This document shows, one piece after another, positions 36,901-49,654 of a stretch of 64,000 nucleotides of DNA; positions within the stretch are counted from its first letter, which is position 1, and the number at the start of each line of letters is the position of its first letter. This stretch comes from Castanea sativa (lineage: Eukaryota > Streptophyta > Magnoliopsida > Fagales > Fagaceae), in the NCBI RefSeq assembly GCF_040712315.1, contig NC_134023.1, forward strand, positions 11,913,442 through 11,977,441. The letters run 5' to 3'. The notes under the pieces are model-generated. The model did not search any database. It saw only the letters and a program-made list of their open reading frames with translations, and was not told where the DNA came from. The translations under genes and the position numbers were made by a program.

Positions 36901-38922
36901 TCAAATAATGTGGCTTCAAAATTTTGTTTCAGAGCATCAATGTCAATTGACTAATGCGTAATTTAATACTGAACATGGGATTGTTTACCAGTTGAATGGA
37001 TCATGTATCTAACATCCTTCTTATGTTATGATTGCAGTGATTTGTCTTACAATAATTTACAGGGAAGCTTTCCTACTTGGGTTAGCGAACAAAATTTACA
37101 ACTGTATGTATACTATTGTATTTGAAAATATCGTATATTATATTTATGTTTCTGATATTCTATAACTTGCTACTGTTGAATAAAAACTGACATTCAGATC
37201 TTATGCTGTATAATATGCAGTAATTTAGTTGCCAACAATTTCACAATAGAAGGTTCAAACAGTAGGTAAATTTCTCGATGCTATATTTTCTTATTTTAAT
37301 GCTTGAGTTTTACTATAATGAAACCAGTTTCTAATCAAGTTTAAAATGTTATTTTCTTGTCAATTATGGTGATGAAGCTGTTAGAAGCTGATAGCATGTA
37401 TATTACTTAGACATGTTCATTAAAAGGAGTGAATCAATAGGGTCTGATGCAGGACAAAAGTTTTGATAACAAACTAATTTGAGATTTGTTGAGTTTTGGG
37501 ATAGGTAGGGCTAGTTTTTGTTGTGGAGAAGGCTGGGAAATATTTGGAAGTGAAAAAGAAAATTGGTGGAAGTTGAAGAGAAAAAGGAAGAAGTAGAAAA
37601 TATTCTCTTAAGCCTCACATGTGGAGATCCTGAGCATGGGAAATGGGGTTTCCAGCTCCAACAACTCAGGATTCATCAATTACCAAAATATGCACAAAAA
37701 GAATAATTAGAATGGGTCAAGCCTGGTTATATCATCTTATTTACATGGTCAAATGACACCTAATCTATATGTTATGCTGGTACAAAACATTGATAAAAAT
37801 GAAGAGTAATTAGCTGATTTGATTCCTGGGAGAGTAATGGGGACTATCAAAGCCCATTTGATTAAATTGCCCCTCCTCCCACCCCAAAAGAAAAACACCA
37901 CTTTTGCATAAATATTATCCGTTTCTCTTCATGATCAATTTCATATATATATTTATTTACTTCTTCTGATTGCAAGTAATGCCTTACATTAGGAAACCAC
38001 AAGTTGTAAATCATTTAAAGAAACCTCTTTCATCATGGGGCAATCATGGTTTAGTATTATTAAGAGAATGCTTATGAGCATTTTGCTAAGAGATCATTTC
38101 TAATTACATGAGTGAAAACCTAATCCTAATAGAATATTTTTATCAATTAGATGTATCTGCTTTAATAACTAATGTTTTATGTTGTTAGGCTACATATTCC
38201 TTGCCTAAGTGCATTTCTGTTCTGCTTTAGTGTTTTGCCTTCAGGATTGAGATGTCTTCAACGAGGTTTTCCTTACAATCAAGGCATTGGAAGATGTAAG
38301 TACAATTTAAAAAATCACATTTGATTGTAAGATTAGAAAGTATTAGTAGGTATTGAGGCCAAACCGCGAGAAGATTATACTCTAGGATTGGTGCTTCTAA
38401 GCAGAATACGAACTGACAAAACTTTAAATGTTTACAAAATATTGATATGGACACAGTAAAATCAAGATGCATTCCAAATTTTTAGTATACATGAATATTA
38501 GACCTGTCTTTTTAAGGGCTAAATTGGCAATGCATCACAGCTACATTCCAGTGTTAATTCAGTATACAGTAATTTTAAATGGCAACATGATGTACTTTAA
38601 AGAAAAATTGCAAGGTCAGGGAACCTCTACCAAGGACCCTATACTGGTGATCATTAAATGAGTATTTAAAAAGCTTGGGTTTGAATATGTAAATCTTTTG
38701 TACTTAGCACTAAGTTGCACGTTCAACTTATAGATAATTAAACTATTTTTCAACTTACATTCTAGTTTTTTTTTTTTCCCCTAATAACAGATTACTGATC
38801 AGAATTCTAAATTCAAGCATGTCCACTATTTAAATGCATAGCATGCTTATGAACGCACAAATTTAATTACCTTTTCCGAGCTTACACATCAATGACTATT
38901 TTTTTTAATATATTATTTACAG

Positions 38923-40085
38923 ATTCTGAGTTTGCAATTAAGTGTGGCGGACTTCAGATTACCTCTTCTAATGGGATTGTGTATGAGAGGGGTAATGAGA
39001 CACTTGGTCCAGCCACATATTATGTGGTTGACACAGAAAGGTGGGCAATTAGTAATGTTGGATATTTTTGTGGGTCCAATAATGCTCAGTATACAAGTTC
39101 TTCATTATCACAATTCACAAATACTTTAGACTCAGAGCTGTTCCAAACAACTCGACTCTTTGCTTCATCATTACGATACTATGGCCTAGGGCTCGAGAAC
39201 GGAAACGACACTGTGAGCCTCCAATTTGCAGAAATAGCTTTTGTAAACTCTAACATATGGCAAAGTCTTGGAAGGCGTGTCTTTGATATTTATATCCAGG
39301 TTTGCATCATATTATTGAATTGTTTTAGAACTTCAGTGTTTTCTTTTAAAATGAAGTTTGCATTGCCTAAAAAGTTTATTCACCCTAGTATATAAGTGTA
39401 AGTTTCTTTGCTAACTGTTAATTGTGTAGTTTAATAATTTCGCACCATGATCATGACTAGGGATTATGATGCCAATCTAAGTGTATATTTCTTTACAGAA
39501 AAACAGTATAAGATACAAATATATTGACCATCTTATTCATCAATATAGAGTTTTGTTGAATGTGATGCATATTTACAATTGAAATTATCTATTTTGGCCC
39601 CTCCACTTGTTTTCTTTAATTATCTATTTTGCTCTTATTTTTCTCAGAATTTTTGTGAAGTACGGTACAACCATTACCTCCGTGATTTCTTCACTTTTTT
39701 TGCATTTATTTCCAATACTCAAAATAGCTCTGATATCTAAAATATGTCTATATTCATGATAAGGATTTTGAATGAAACCTTTGATGTATTCCCTCTCCAA
39801 TTTTCCTATAAAATGACCTCTTTCCTCTTATCCTCATTCCTTTTTTTTTTTTGGGTGCTAATTTTTGAATTTGTTTACTCCAGGGGAATCTTGTTTTAAA
39901 GGATTTTGACATACGAAAGGAAGCTGGTGGTGCCTCTTTTGTAGCTGTTCAGAAGGAATATAATAATGTTAAGGTATCAAAAAACTACCTTGAAATCCAT
40001 CTCTTTTGAGCTGGAAAGGGGACTTGCTGTGTACCTGCTCAAGGTACTTATGGGCCTTCTATTTCAGCCATCAGTGCTACACCAG
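38923..40085 (+). other. Receptor malectin domain, exons 17-18, with first premature stop
   Basis: Exon 17 begins in the family signature (EFAIKCGG, then YFCGS and LRYYGLGLENGNDTVSLQF) and runs through GRRVFDIYIQ. Exon 18 continues GNLVLKDFDIRKEAGG and KNYLEIHLF. The codon after HLF is TGA (40007-40009) where relatives have Trp before AGKGTCC. Reading resumes normally past the stop. Malectin-like domains in these receptors lie outside the cell and may bind glycans. A product ending here would lack the membrane helix and kinase. Confidence 0.9.
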
Positions 40086-40880
40086 GTAAAAAAGTGCAGA
40101 ACCTGTAGATGCCATTTAGAAAGATTAGGTAGCAGTTTCCTCACAATTTAGTAACATATTATTGACTATCTTACTTTGGTATAGAATTTACACCCACTGT
40201 TAGTAACAGTCCTCCAAGCAGCAACAAGAATAGGACTGGTCTGATTGTGGGTCTCGTTGTTGGTGTTGGGGTTGTGAGCTTTCTGGCTGTTTTCATTGTT
40301 TTATATATTGTTCGAAGAAGAAAACCGCCAACCAATGATGATGAAGGTAAGCCAAAAATCATGTTGCACATGCATGATGATAGTTGTCAAACTTTATTCA
40401 GTTTTCTCTACATGTTAGAAACTCTTTCCTTATGTGATGCTACGGTACTCGCTATTAGTGAGGTGGCCTCCGCATACTCCATAATAGGTTGAGTATAAAA
40501 TGCAGTGTATCATTTCTTGTATGCATTATCATTTTTATCAAAACCTCTTTCTATACATGTCCTGGAATAATACGCATGCACACACAGACATATGACCGAA
40601 AAGGAGTAGGGAGAAACATAATTTATGTGGCCAATGAAGCTCCAGGCTATAGGCAAAGGCTATAGACAAATTCCATTTAATAAGCTTCCTACCCAATCTC
40701 CTGCTTCAGTCCAACAACATTCTGGACTAAAACACATTGATCATTGATGCTTAAGAAAAGGATAGTTCCTCGTTTAGTTTGCAAAAACGTTGCTGAGTTT
40801 TCTGCTTTAAACCACTCAAGCAAATCGATTACTAGTTATTGGATTCAGTGTTACAACCTGTGTTTATGTTGACATTGCAG

Positions 40881-43800
40881 AGCTCCTTGGAATAGATGCT
40901 AAAACATTCACTTTCAGCTATGCTGAACTAAAGACAGCTACAGAAGATTTTAATCCTGATAATAAGCTTGGAGAGGGAGGATTTGGACCAGTTTATAAGG
41001 TAATTCCTTATTCTAATCAAGAACTTTAGTGGCTGAAACCAAGCCATTGCCTTAAAGTTGACTGTCTGATATAAGTTTAGAGCTTCTATACATCTATTGA
41101 TATTTCCAAGAAATAGCTATTGACAAATCACAGAGTTAAACATCACCCTTCTTTTATTTTACTTTTTTCTTTCCTTTTATATTATCCTTTTATTTTCTTT
41201 TTCCATTTGTTGTGAAATTACTTGGTTGTCTTTACCATGATATCTTGTTCCTATGATTGGCGAGAAGCTGCAGTTGCCATTGCTGTAGAATTAAATTGAT
41301 CCAAAAACAAATGAAGATTCATAATCCCATATCCATATGCCCCTTTCTATTTCTTTTACTAGTTCTAATTCACATTCATCTTCTTTTATTGTTATCTTTC
41401 TACTTTACTTAGAAGTTGAAAGTTTTTTTTTTCACCGATAATCAAGTGAATTTTATTAAGCAACAAGCTGAAACCAACCACAACAGTTAAGGGCTACAAC
41501 AGAGCAAACAGCTCCCAACTACATCTAGACAACAATATCTAAACTATGAAACCATGGTTGACTGCCCAAATACACAAATCAGGGACAAAATCCCAGAAAC
41601 TAACAAACCAAATTACAAAATAATCCAAAACTAAAAAACCGCATTTCCACTTAGCAAATTAGCAAGGAGAACTTTCAATTAACCAATCCCTTCTATCCCT
41701 ATTTCCTTAATGCCATTTACTTACCTGAGTCCGAAAGGGTGCACTTTGGTAAGTCCAAAATAATGCCGTATTTCCTTTGTGTCATTAAGCTTTGTAAAAC
41801 ACAGTTGTATAGGCACATGTATTTGGTAAACGATTTTGGAAAAAATAGATGGAGGAGGTGAATTGAAACTTTTTAAAGTTTAGGCTTCAATTGCAATCAA
41901 CCAAAACTATATAGTTTAAAATGTAATTTGCCCCCCAAAAAAAAATTATTGGACACATTCTATGTAGTCTCACTCTAAACAAACTATGATAAAATCCTGC
42001 ATTGATGATTATGGAAAATTAATATCCTCATGGATGGTTTAAAGTTTGAGTAGTTGTTTAAGATTGTTAAAAATGGACTAGTCAAGAAAAAATAATCTTT
42101 GGCTGATGTTTGTTAGATTTGATAATCATGGGAACCAACAGATGGGTAATTACATTTTGTGGAGGGTATAGTAGTATGAGTAATCACAGTTGGTACGAAT
42201 AAATAATTTCCAAAATCTATTAGTATTAGGAGATTCTGACCAAATAATTGAAGTCCAAACAAGATTATATTTACTTGGAGCATAAAAGCAATTTTTTTTT
42301 ATTCCTTCTTTTCTAGACATTAGTAAGGCTCGTTTTTTGATCTATGAAATGGGATCCTTAAGATTACGTTTTTGGTAGTTTATAGCTTGCCAAATGTATT
42401 GCTTGTATCATTGGAAGGAAAAACACTCCAGAAAGCAAGTTTTTTATTTTAGAAATTGAAGTTTTGGACCATATGAAGGCAATCTAGTGCTTTGTAGAAA
42501 ATTTATATTGGGCAACCTGTCATTCCTGCCTGATACTTTTCCTTGAATGGTATGAGGCATAAAATTGAAAATGATTAAAATGGACATGCAAGTTCATGGT
42601 GATGGTGACCATTAAGCAACTGCAATTTTTTGAAATTTATCCTTATAAATTTTATATATAATTGGGTATTGTGTGGTTTGTTTTTTTTTTTACATTGTTT
42701 GACTTTACTTAAGACATCAATCAAATAAGAAGTCTAAATTACATCTCTATTAGTCCATCCATCCTAATTATCCAAACTCTTCTTTTCTATTTACTATAAT
42801 AGATTAAAATTATATGTAGATGGGAGATATTCTTTAAATAGATTCTTTAATATTTTGTTTGGTATTTTGTATTGAATAGGGAACACTTAATGATGGGAGA
42901 GTAATTGCTGTGAAGCAACTGTCTGTAACATCACACCAAGGAAAGAACCAATTCCTAACTTAGATTGCTACTATATCTGCTATGCAACACCGTAACCTTG
43001 TAAAGTTGTATGGATGTTGCATTGAGGGAGATAAACGACTCCTTGTGTACGAGTATTTAGAAAATAAAAGTCTTGATCAAGCATTATTTGGTATGTGAAC
43101 GCATCTTTGCTGTTGCTAATTATGTGTGTAAGTATTTATTTATACTATGTAGATTTAATTTGTATGCTTGCATGAGATAGGAAAAAGAACCTTGAATCTC
43201 GATTGGTAAACACACTTTGATATATGCTTGGGTGTGGCAAGAGGTTTAGCTTATCTTCATGAGGAGTCACGGCTTCGGATTGCGCACAGAGATGTGAAGG
43301 CTAGTAATATCCTGCTTGACTTTGATCTCATCCCCAAAAGATCAAACTTTGGCTTGGTCAAGCTTTATGATGATAAAAAGACTCACATAAGCACGCGTGT
43401 TGCAGGGACTATGTAAGTTCCTAGAGGCTTAGCTTGTCACCTTGTCTTTGTGAATTACATAATCCTTTTTATTTTTTTATTTATTAATTTAGTTAGATTA
43501 GCACTAATTTGTGCATGTGATTTTTACTGATGCAGTGGGTATCTTGCACCGGAGTACGCCATGCGTGGGCACCTTACAGAGAAGGCTAATGTGTTTGCCT
43601 TTGGTGTTGTGGCTTTAGAGCTTGTTAGTGGCAGGCCAAATTTTGACTCAAGCTTGGAAGAAGAAAAGATATATCTTCTTGAATGGGTATGAATAATATT
43701 TTTGTGCACCATGACAGTCATCTTTCTTTAATTGGATGGATCTTTTCCTTCAAAAAGTTTCAATAGCATTTATTTTTGTCTGGATATGTGTTTTGGGTTC

Positions 43801-44936
43801 ATGACAGTCACGATCCATCCACAATTATTATTATTATTATCTTTTTGGTTCTGCCAAAAGTTGAAGTACCAGCAAAAATTGGACCATAACTTACCAATAA
43901 ATAAAGAGGAAAGTTAGGACGTCTAAAGAAGCAAAATGACTTTATTTGCTTATTTAGAGTATTTGCAAAATGAGTCCACTTTGCTGCATAATGGGAAATC
44001 AAATGAGTCTCCATACCTAAATCTGTGCGAGTAAGAGTGTACTTTTTGTGTGACCAAATACTATGTAATGGTCTCGTTCCAAGTTATTTTATGAAATTCA
44101 TGATAACACACATGTTCTTGATTATTCATAATTTGTGATGTTCTTGATTTTGATGTTTACACACTCTTATATAAAAATATATTTCAATCTTGACCTGTTA
44201 GTGTCACTCATCCATATGTCACAAAACATTCAAAATGAGTATTTAAAATGGAGTGACTGTTAGATTCACAAGATGAACCTATGGGTGACTTTAGGGAAAA
44301 CAAGTAGATTTTATATAGATCCCCAGTAAACTAAAACATGGTTGTCTTGTTCATTCAGACAATTTGAATACTCACTGGCAATACCTTTATACTATATTAT
44401 GAACACTTGGACAGCTAGACTCATTGAAACAATTGGATTCTCACTTCTGTACTATATTCTGAACCACTAGAAAGTTATCTCATTTAAAGAAATGGATCAT
44501 TCACTGCCACCACTTGTACACAATATTGTAAAGCTACTCTGATAAAATATGTCTTTCTCAGGCTTGGCAGTTGCATGAAAACAACCGTGAAGTTGATCTT
44601 ACGGACTCTAAATTATCATAATTCAACAAGGAAGAAGTAAAACGACTAATAGGAGTATCTATTTTGTGCACTCAAGCATCCCCAACGTTATGGCCATCAA
44701 TGTCGCGTGTGGTGGCAATGCTCTCCGGAGATATTGAAGTGAGCACTGTAACTTCAAGGCCAGGATATTTGACATATTGGAAATATGATGATATAACCAA
44801 CGTAACCGATGAGGGTGCAACTGACACTAGCTATTTCAACTTATCAATAGCCAATACAAGCATTGTGGGTGATGTAGGGAATTCACCAGCAAATGCTTCT
44901 AAACCTATGATTGGTGATACTATCAAACAAGGTTGA
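40881..44936 (+). other. Receptor kinase block, exons 20-24, inactive
   Basis: The glycine loop GEGGFGPVY (700-708) and the ATP-site Lys (721, in IAVKQL) are kept, as is HRDVKASN (Asp 817). The second stop falls exactly at the helix-C Glu position (TAG where relatives have TEIATIS). The third follows LNLDW, and the fourth follows DSKLS. The DFG motif reads NFG (residue 835), the subdomain IX Asp is Asn (EKANVFAFG, 875), and Arg is replaced by Trp in PTLWPSMSR. Several independent losses show relaxed constraint on the kinase rather than one recent accident. Confidence 0.9.
41427..41690 (-). mobile_element. Truncated retroposon, minus strand, in receptor intron 20
   Basis: On the minus strand the sequence ends with AATAAAATTCACTTGATT followed by a run of A (the T-tract at about 41421-41432 on the plus strand), which is the 3' end of a polyadenylated retroposon. 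The upstream part is non-coding as far as can be seen. No target duplication was found, so the right boundary is approximate. Confidence 0.45.
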
Positions 44937-46685
44937 TGAGAATTCGTCATTATTTTCCTTCAAAAATTTTCTTGTGTATAAACTAAAAAGCGTTTTGTAC
45001 ATTCTTCAAATCTTAATCATATATATTTATATAATCATGGATGTAATTGTTTAGCATGGATTTTGCAATCTTCCTTTTGTGATTTTGACACCCTAATTCC
45101 TTAAATTTTTTGGTAGAGGTGTTGTTTGTGTCATGTAGTGACAGAAACACTATCAAATGTCAGGCGCTATTTAAGAAACTGTACAAATGCTTCATATGGA
45201 GATTTACTTTATTTATTTATTTAAAATTTCACTACTTTAGGTTTTTTATTGAAAAAGAATTAACTCTTTCACTTGTCTGCTTACAATTCACCATGGTGAA
45301 ATACTATGAGTATGACTAAGGCATCGAACCTTGATATCTAAGTTGCGTTGGCCCGTGAGACATAGCTGACTAAGTTTGATAATCAGATTCCGTTCAATTG
45401 AGACATATAAGGAAAAGTAAGATTTAATCACCAAAGAATCTCATCTATATTCAAGTTGCCCCAAAGAAAAATACTACTTGATTGGCAAGCAATAGAATGG
45501 TTGTGTTGTGTATCACCTCTTGGTGTCATTTGTGGCAAAGCAAAGGTTCCTTAAACAAAGATTGCATGACAAGATTTTTGGGTCCTTTTTTCGGATTGCC
45601 ACCTGCTTGTGCTTGATTGGTTCTCTCTATGGACTTTGAATTAGTTCAGGGAGTCGAATCCAACACCCTTGTCTGCACAATCGGCAAAGAAGGCTAGTGG
45701 AGTGTCTCAATACACTTAACAAGCCTACAACAGAGGGAAAACACTGCAACAAGTGCTGAAATTGAAGTGAATGGAATTGTTAGCATTAGGATGGGGATGA
45801 TCGTGATCCATGTAATGGAGGAGAAGTAATCATTTTATGTTTAGACTGTTTTTGATAAGCTATGTTTAGACTGTTTAGTACCTTTAAGAATGCACAAAAA
45901 ATATACTAAGCTATCTGCTTAACTAATCATGATGTGTATGAAGGTGTAAGGATTTTTGTGTGAATAAGGGTGAATTTTACTGCAATTTTAACGTTCTATA
46001 TTTCTCTAATTCAGTTCAGGTTATTCCCTATTTTAAATATATTTTTTGGCGCTCTCAAAAGACCTGCTCAATTTAGGGAAGGCTTGCTGAACTCACTGGA
46101 TTGTTAATCACTAGTTTACCATTAGCTCATTGAAGGCCAAAAATCTGTAAGAGGGACAAGCTGACTTTGAGGATTCAGGACAATCATCATTTAATGCTTG
46201 ATTGAATTTGAATCCTTTTATTGGGTGTGAGAATAAGTGTGGGGTAAACCGGAGTCAGAAATTTTTTCTAGGGGGCAAACTAAACATTAAAAAAAAATGA
46301 TGACTAAAAAAAGTGGAAGTCCTAATTTCATAATTAGCATATTCTATTTTTAGGTAGAAAATGAAACAGTTAGCTCAAAAGTTATGACACCACTTTTGCA
46401 TGTATTTAAAATATTTTAAAAAAAAATTATACCCCACCTTCTTTCATATTACTAAAATAATTTATATCTAAACCAAAAAATTAAAGTGAATTTGTATTTA
46501 TATCAATACTTTAATAAATAAGTACACATAATAATATATCATAAACAGCTGTAATAAATTTTTATTTAAATTTAACAATAATAATAGTTTAATTTTATTA
46601 CTTAAAACACTATCAAAATTAAATATAAATTAAAATAATATAACAATTGACAAAAATGTAGACCACAAAACACATGATATACAAA
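44937..46685. other. Downstream of the receptor locus; no gene recognised
   Basis: About 1.7 kb of AT-rich DNA between the receptor stop codon and the Helitron. No open frame longer than about 70 codons, and none resembles a known family. AATCATATATATTTATATAA near 45015 could contribute to a poly(A) region, but this is weak. Confidence 0.5.
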
Positions 46686-48635
46686 TCAATATATATATAA
46701 AAGCAGAGACCTTATGCGGGAAAGCATGGGGTTCTGCCATGTGGCGCCTTCTTTGATAGCCATCCAATTTTTTTGTTCAAGTGACACCTCATCTATTACT
46801 TATTACTCCTCATCACTCCTCTCTCTCAATTTTCAATTGACTAAAATAACTTTTAAACTTTCAAGTATACCATTAATTGTTTAATAAAGAAAGAAAAAAA
46901 AATACCATTAATTCAGCTCTTCTACATCTAACCCTTCAGTTGCCCGCCTCTTGCAATTATCTAAGTTATATATTAATTAGTACACTTCCTTCTAGCCATG
47001 AGTCTCCTTTTACAATCACTTCTCTTGTTTTCTTTTAATGTTTCTCTCTCTCTTTTTTTTTTTTTTTTTTTTTCTAAAATCTTTAGCTACACGTTTTTCA
47101 GCAATCACATTTTTATAACTCAAATTCTTGATGTATTGTTGGACAGATTGTGCTTGAAATGAGTAAATCCTATGGCAAAATCGCAGTTTTGCATTCTAGA
47201 ATTTGTAAAGTTCAAACATGGTGCGTAAGGGTTTGAAATTTTATTCTTTTTCTCCTTTTGAAATTTTATTCTAGAAAAGTGATTGTGTTCTTGGCTAAGT
47301 AAGAGGAAACACAAATACTGTGCTTTAACTAATATAAACTAAATTCATTTTTGTTGATATCAATCTTATATTAGAGTTTGCAACATAGGGTTAGGTTTTA
47401 ATTGTGTTGTTATCAATTCAATATTAGAGTTTGCAATTTTGACGTGTTGGGTGTTTTGTTGGAATTATTACATGCAAATAAAAAGAAGTGGTTTATGAAA
47501 TCCTATGACAAGGGCAATGGCAAGGAATCCAATCGTATCCAATTGCTCTCTCTCCACACCTTTGCAAATTCCACAAACATATCATCATAATTGGAATGTC
47601 CCTTTGAGGTCAATTTTATTTTTCCCGTTATTTTCTTTGGGATGTTATTTTTAATTTCAGTAATCAACTGGGTTTATTTTTTATTTTTCGGGGACAATAA
47701 TCATCATATGCAAAGGTTAAAATCTAGAGCATCTTATCATAACTATTAGTATACGTCCTTTTCTTACTTTCCAACTTTCATTCACGTAACTGAAACAATA
47801 TGGGGCTGAATAATGACTATCCACGATTAAAATCTCATTTCAACTATAGCTAGGCATTAGCCACCTATTGGTGCTACAGTGCTCAAAGGCCCTATAGGGA
47901 ATTTTTGGTTTAACTATATATTATTGCTAGAAATCAACACAGCACAAATTTCATCTTTCGTGTGCATTTTAATTTAGTCTTCTTTCTCTTTTGAATTTAA
48001 CTTGCTCTTTGTCAATGTTCATTCTTTGTTGTTAATTAATGATATGCTTTTGATTCCATAAAACATTTGGATATTAATGTTTTCATTCTTAATCAATTTT
48101 GAGTGTTATTTGGATGTAGTTAAGCATCAATGTAGTAGACCTCATGTTAGTTGATGTGTTTCTTAATGTACTTTGTGCAAGAAGGTGAATTAAAAGGTCT
48201 GAGTTTACATGTGCAGGAGATGAACTTTATGCAATCTTCTGTAGAAAGTGGACCATTCAGACAAAAACACAATAACACATTAAAGAATCTAAATTCCGTT
48301 CATGTTTTCCAGCTATAAGAAACTGAGGAATTTCATATTTGAAAGCTTTAAAGGGGCAACCGAATATAAAGAATGTTGCCAAATCTAAATTTCACAGATT
48401 TGACACTAAATACACTCAATAGAATTTTTAATTTTAATTTTAATATTGAGCTTTAATAGGATTTGATTATGGTTAGGAACTAGGGTTTGGTTTGAATTTA
48501 GTTCTACTATTAAAACGCTGTAAATTAAACATGACTAACAATAATTGTATTAATGAACGCAAGGGGTTAAAATATAGATTTTTTTTTTACAAAATATTTC
48601 AAAATGCACCGCGCATCGCGCGGGATTTCGGCTAG
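46686..48635 (+). mobile_element. Complete non-autonomous Helitron (1950 bp)
   Basis: The 5' end is TCAATATATATATAAAAGCA, immediately after an A. The 3' end has the hairpin CCGCGC-ATC-GCGCGG (48609-48623), 8 spacer bases, then CTAG (48632-48635) followed by T. TC start, hairpin, CTRR end, and A/T insertion without target duplication are the four Helitron marks. No Rep/helicase ORF and no recognisable captured gene is visible. Helitrons move by rolling-circle copying using proteins from autonomous relatives. Confidence 0.85.
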
Positions 48636-49654
48636 TTAAACACAAAAGCTATACACCGCTGTCAAATCTGTGGATAGTACTATCATTTATCAAAACTATA
48701 GTATTTTAATATATAGATGCAAGTTGTAAACCATAACAAAACCAATAGAAAGTTGTAGAAGATTCAAAAGGCAAAAGCATCAAGTAGACTATTTCTTTTA
48801 GAGCAGTAGAAATTACACTTTACTACTTAAACTATGCTCAGATCATATTTTGCATCCTAAAATTTTCTAATGCATATTTTGTACCCTAAATTATGATCAT
48901 TGTTATATTTTGCACACACTATTGATAAATTCGTTGCTATGTTAGACGGAAAGAACAATCACATGCCTCCCATGTGACTTTTGCTTAAGTGGCACTAAGC
49001 CAAAAGACCTAAATACCCCTCTTCCAACTCTAGCAGCAAACACATCTCTTTCTCTCTTTCTTTCTGTTGGGATGGAGCCATCAAGAGCAGAGGGAAGAGG
49101 GAGATCAGTTGGGATGGAGTCATCGTGAAAGTCCTTGGGAGTCATCGTGTTTCTTCTCCCTTTCTTCTTCAACATTTTCCTCTCGTTTTCTTGGGGACTA
49201 ACATGCATAAACAAAGAGAAAGAGATACACCTGTAGTTTAGCCACAAAAAAAAAAAAGAGAGAAAAAGATACACTTGCACAGTGAGTAACGTTGGAACTT
49301 AAAAGCCTAAATTGGAGTCCAACTTCCGCTCAGGTGGCGATTGGGAGTGGCAAACCGGCGAGTTGTGGAGGCAAATGGATAATTGCAGTAGCGTAAGGGA
49401 TATTTTTTTCATAAATAGATTTGGGCGTTTTTTAGTAAGTCTCTTTGGATAAGCTGTAAAAAAAAAAAAGTGTATTTTAGAAATTAACGTTTTTTTAAAC
49501 GTACGTTTAACAATCACAATTTTCAAAACCACATACAAGCGCTAGGTAAAACTTATTAAAAAAACAAAAACATTTTTTCAATTGATCATTTGTGAAAAAT
49601 TATTGTTTTTAGGGTTAGTTGACCATTTATGAAATTGCTTTATCTGCTTGAAAT
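48636..49654. other. No gene recognised; probable transposon remnants
   Basis: AT-rich, with a CTTTCTCTC-rich patch (about 49040-49070) and A-tracts. The stretch near 48815-48990 reads like the end of a DNA transposon, but no inverted partner or target duplication was found. Confidence 0.4.

Larger units (their letters stand above)
27708..38295 (+). other. Receptor ectodomain block: signal peptide and LRR exons 1-16 (open)
   Basis: Exon 1 gives a hydrophobic signal ending AQAQ. Exon 2 gives the LRR N-terminal cap, with ISASSNQWNISGEPCSG and a Cys-rich KCDCSYNSNSTCH. Exons 3-12 are each exactly 72 nt and each encodes one 24-residue LRR with the same codon phase. Exons 13 and 14 (66 nt) and the short exons 15 and 16 finish the LRR region (RNNNISDSIPSNIGEYLK, DLSYNNLQGSFPTW). 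There are no stops, no frameshifts and no lost splice sites. One-LRR-per-72-nt-exon architecture is characteristic of this receptor class. Confidence 0.92.
27708..44936 (+). pseudogene. LRR-malectin receptor-like kinase (LRR-VIII-2 type, At1g56140-like), 24 exons, disrupted
   Basis: Exon ends: 27708-27825, 29041-29227, 31895-31966, 32184-32255, 32350-32421, 34127-34198, 34690-34761, 34881-34952, 35132-35203, 35289-35360, 35478-35549, 36037-36108, 36207-36272, 37038-37103, 37221-37265, 38231-38295, 38923-39299, 39884-40085, 40185-40346, 40881-40999, 42880-43090, 43181-43412, 43536-43686, 44562-44936. All junctions are GT-AG, phases agree, and the total is 1031 codons, the usual family length. 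Order: signal peptide (1-28), LRRs, malectin domain, membrane helix (635-658), Ser/Thr kinase, C-terminal tail. Family members are plasma-membrane receptors. In-frame stops lie at codons 590 (TGA, 40007-40009), 737 (TAG, 42961-42963), 789 (TAA, 43207-43209) and 927 (TAA, 44619-44621). There are no frameshifts. Intron 5 holds a Pack-MULE. The start was chosen because it gives a clean signal peptide and the family N-terminus. Confidence 0.93.
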
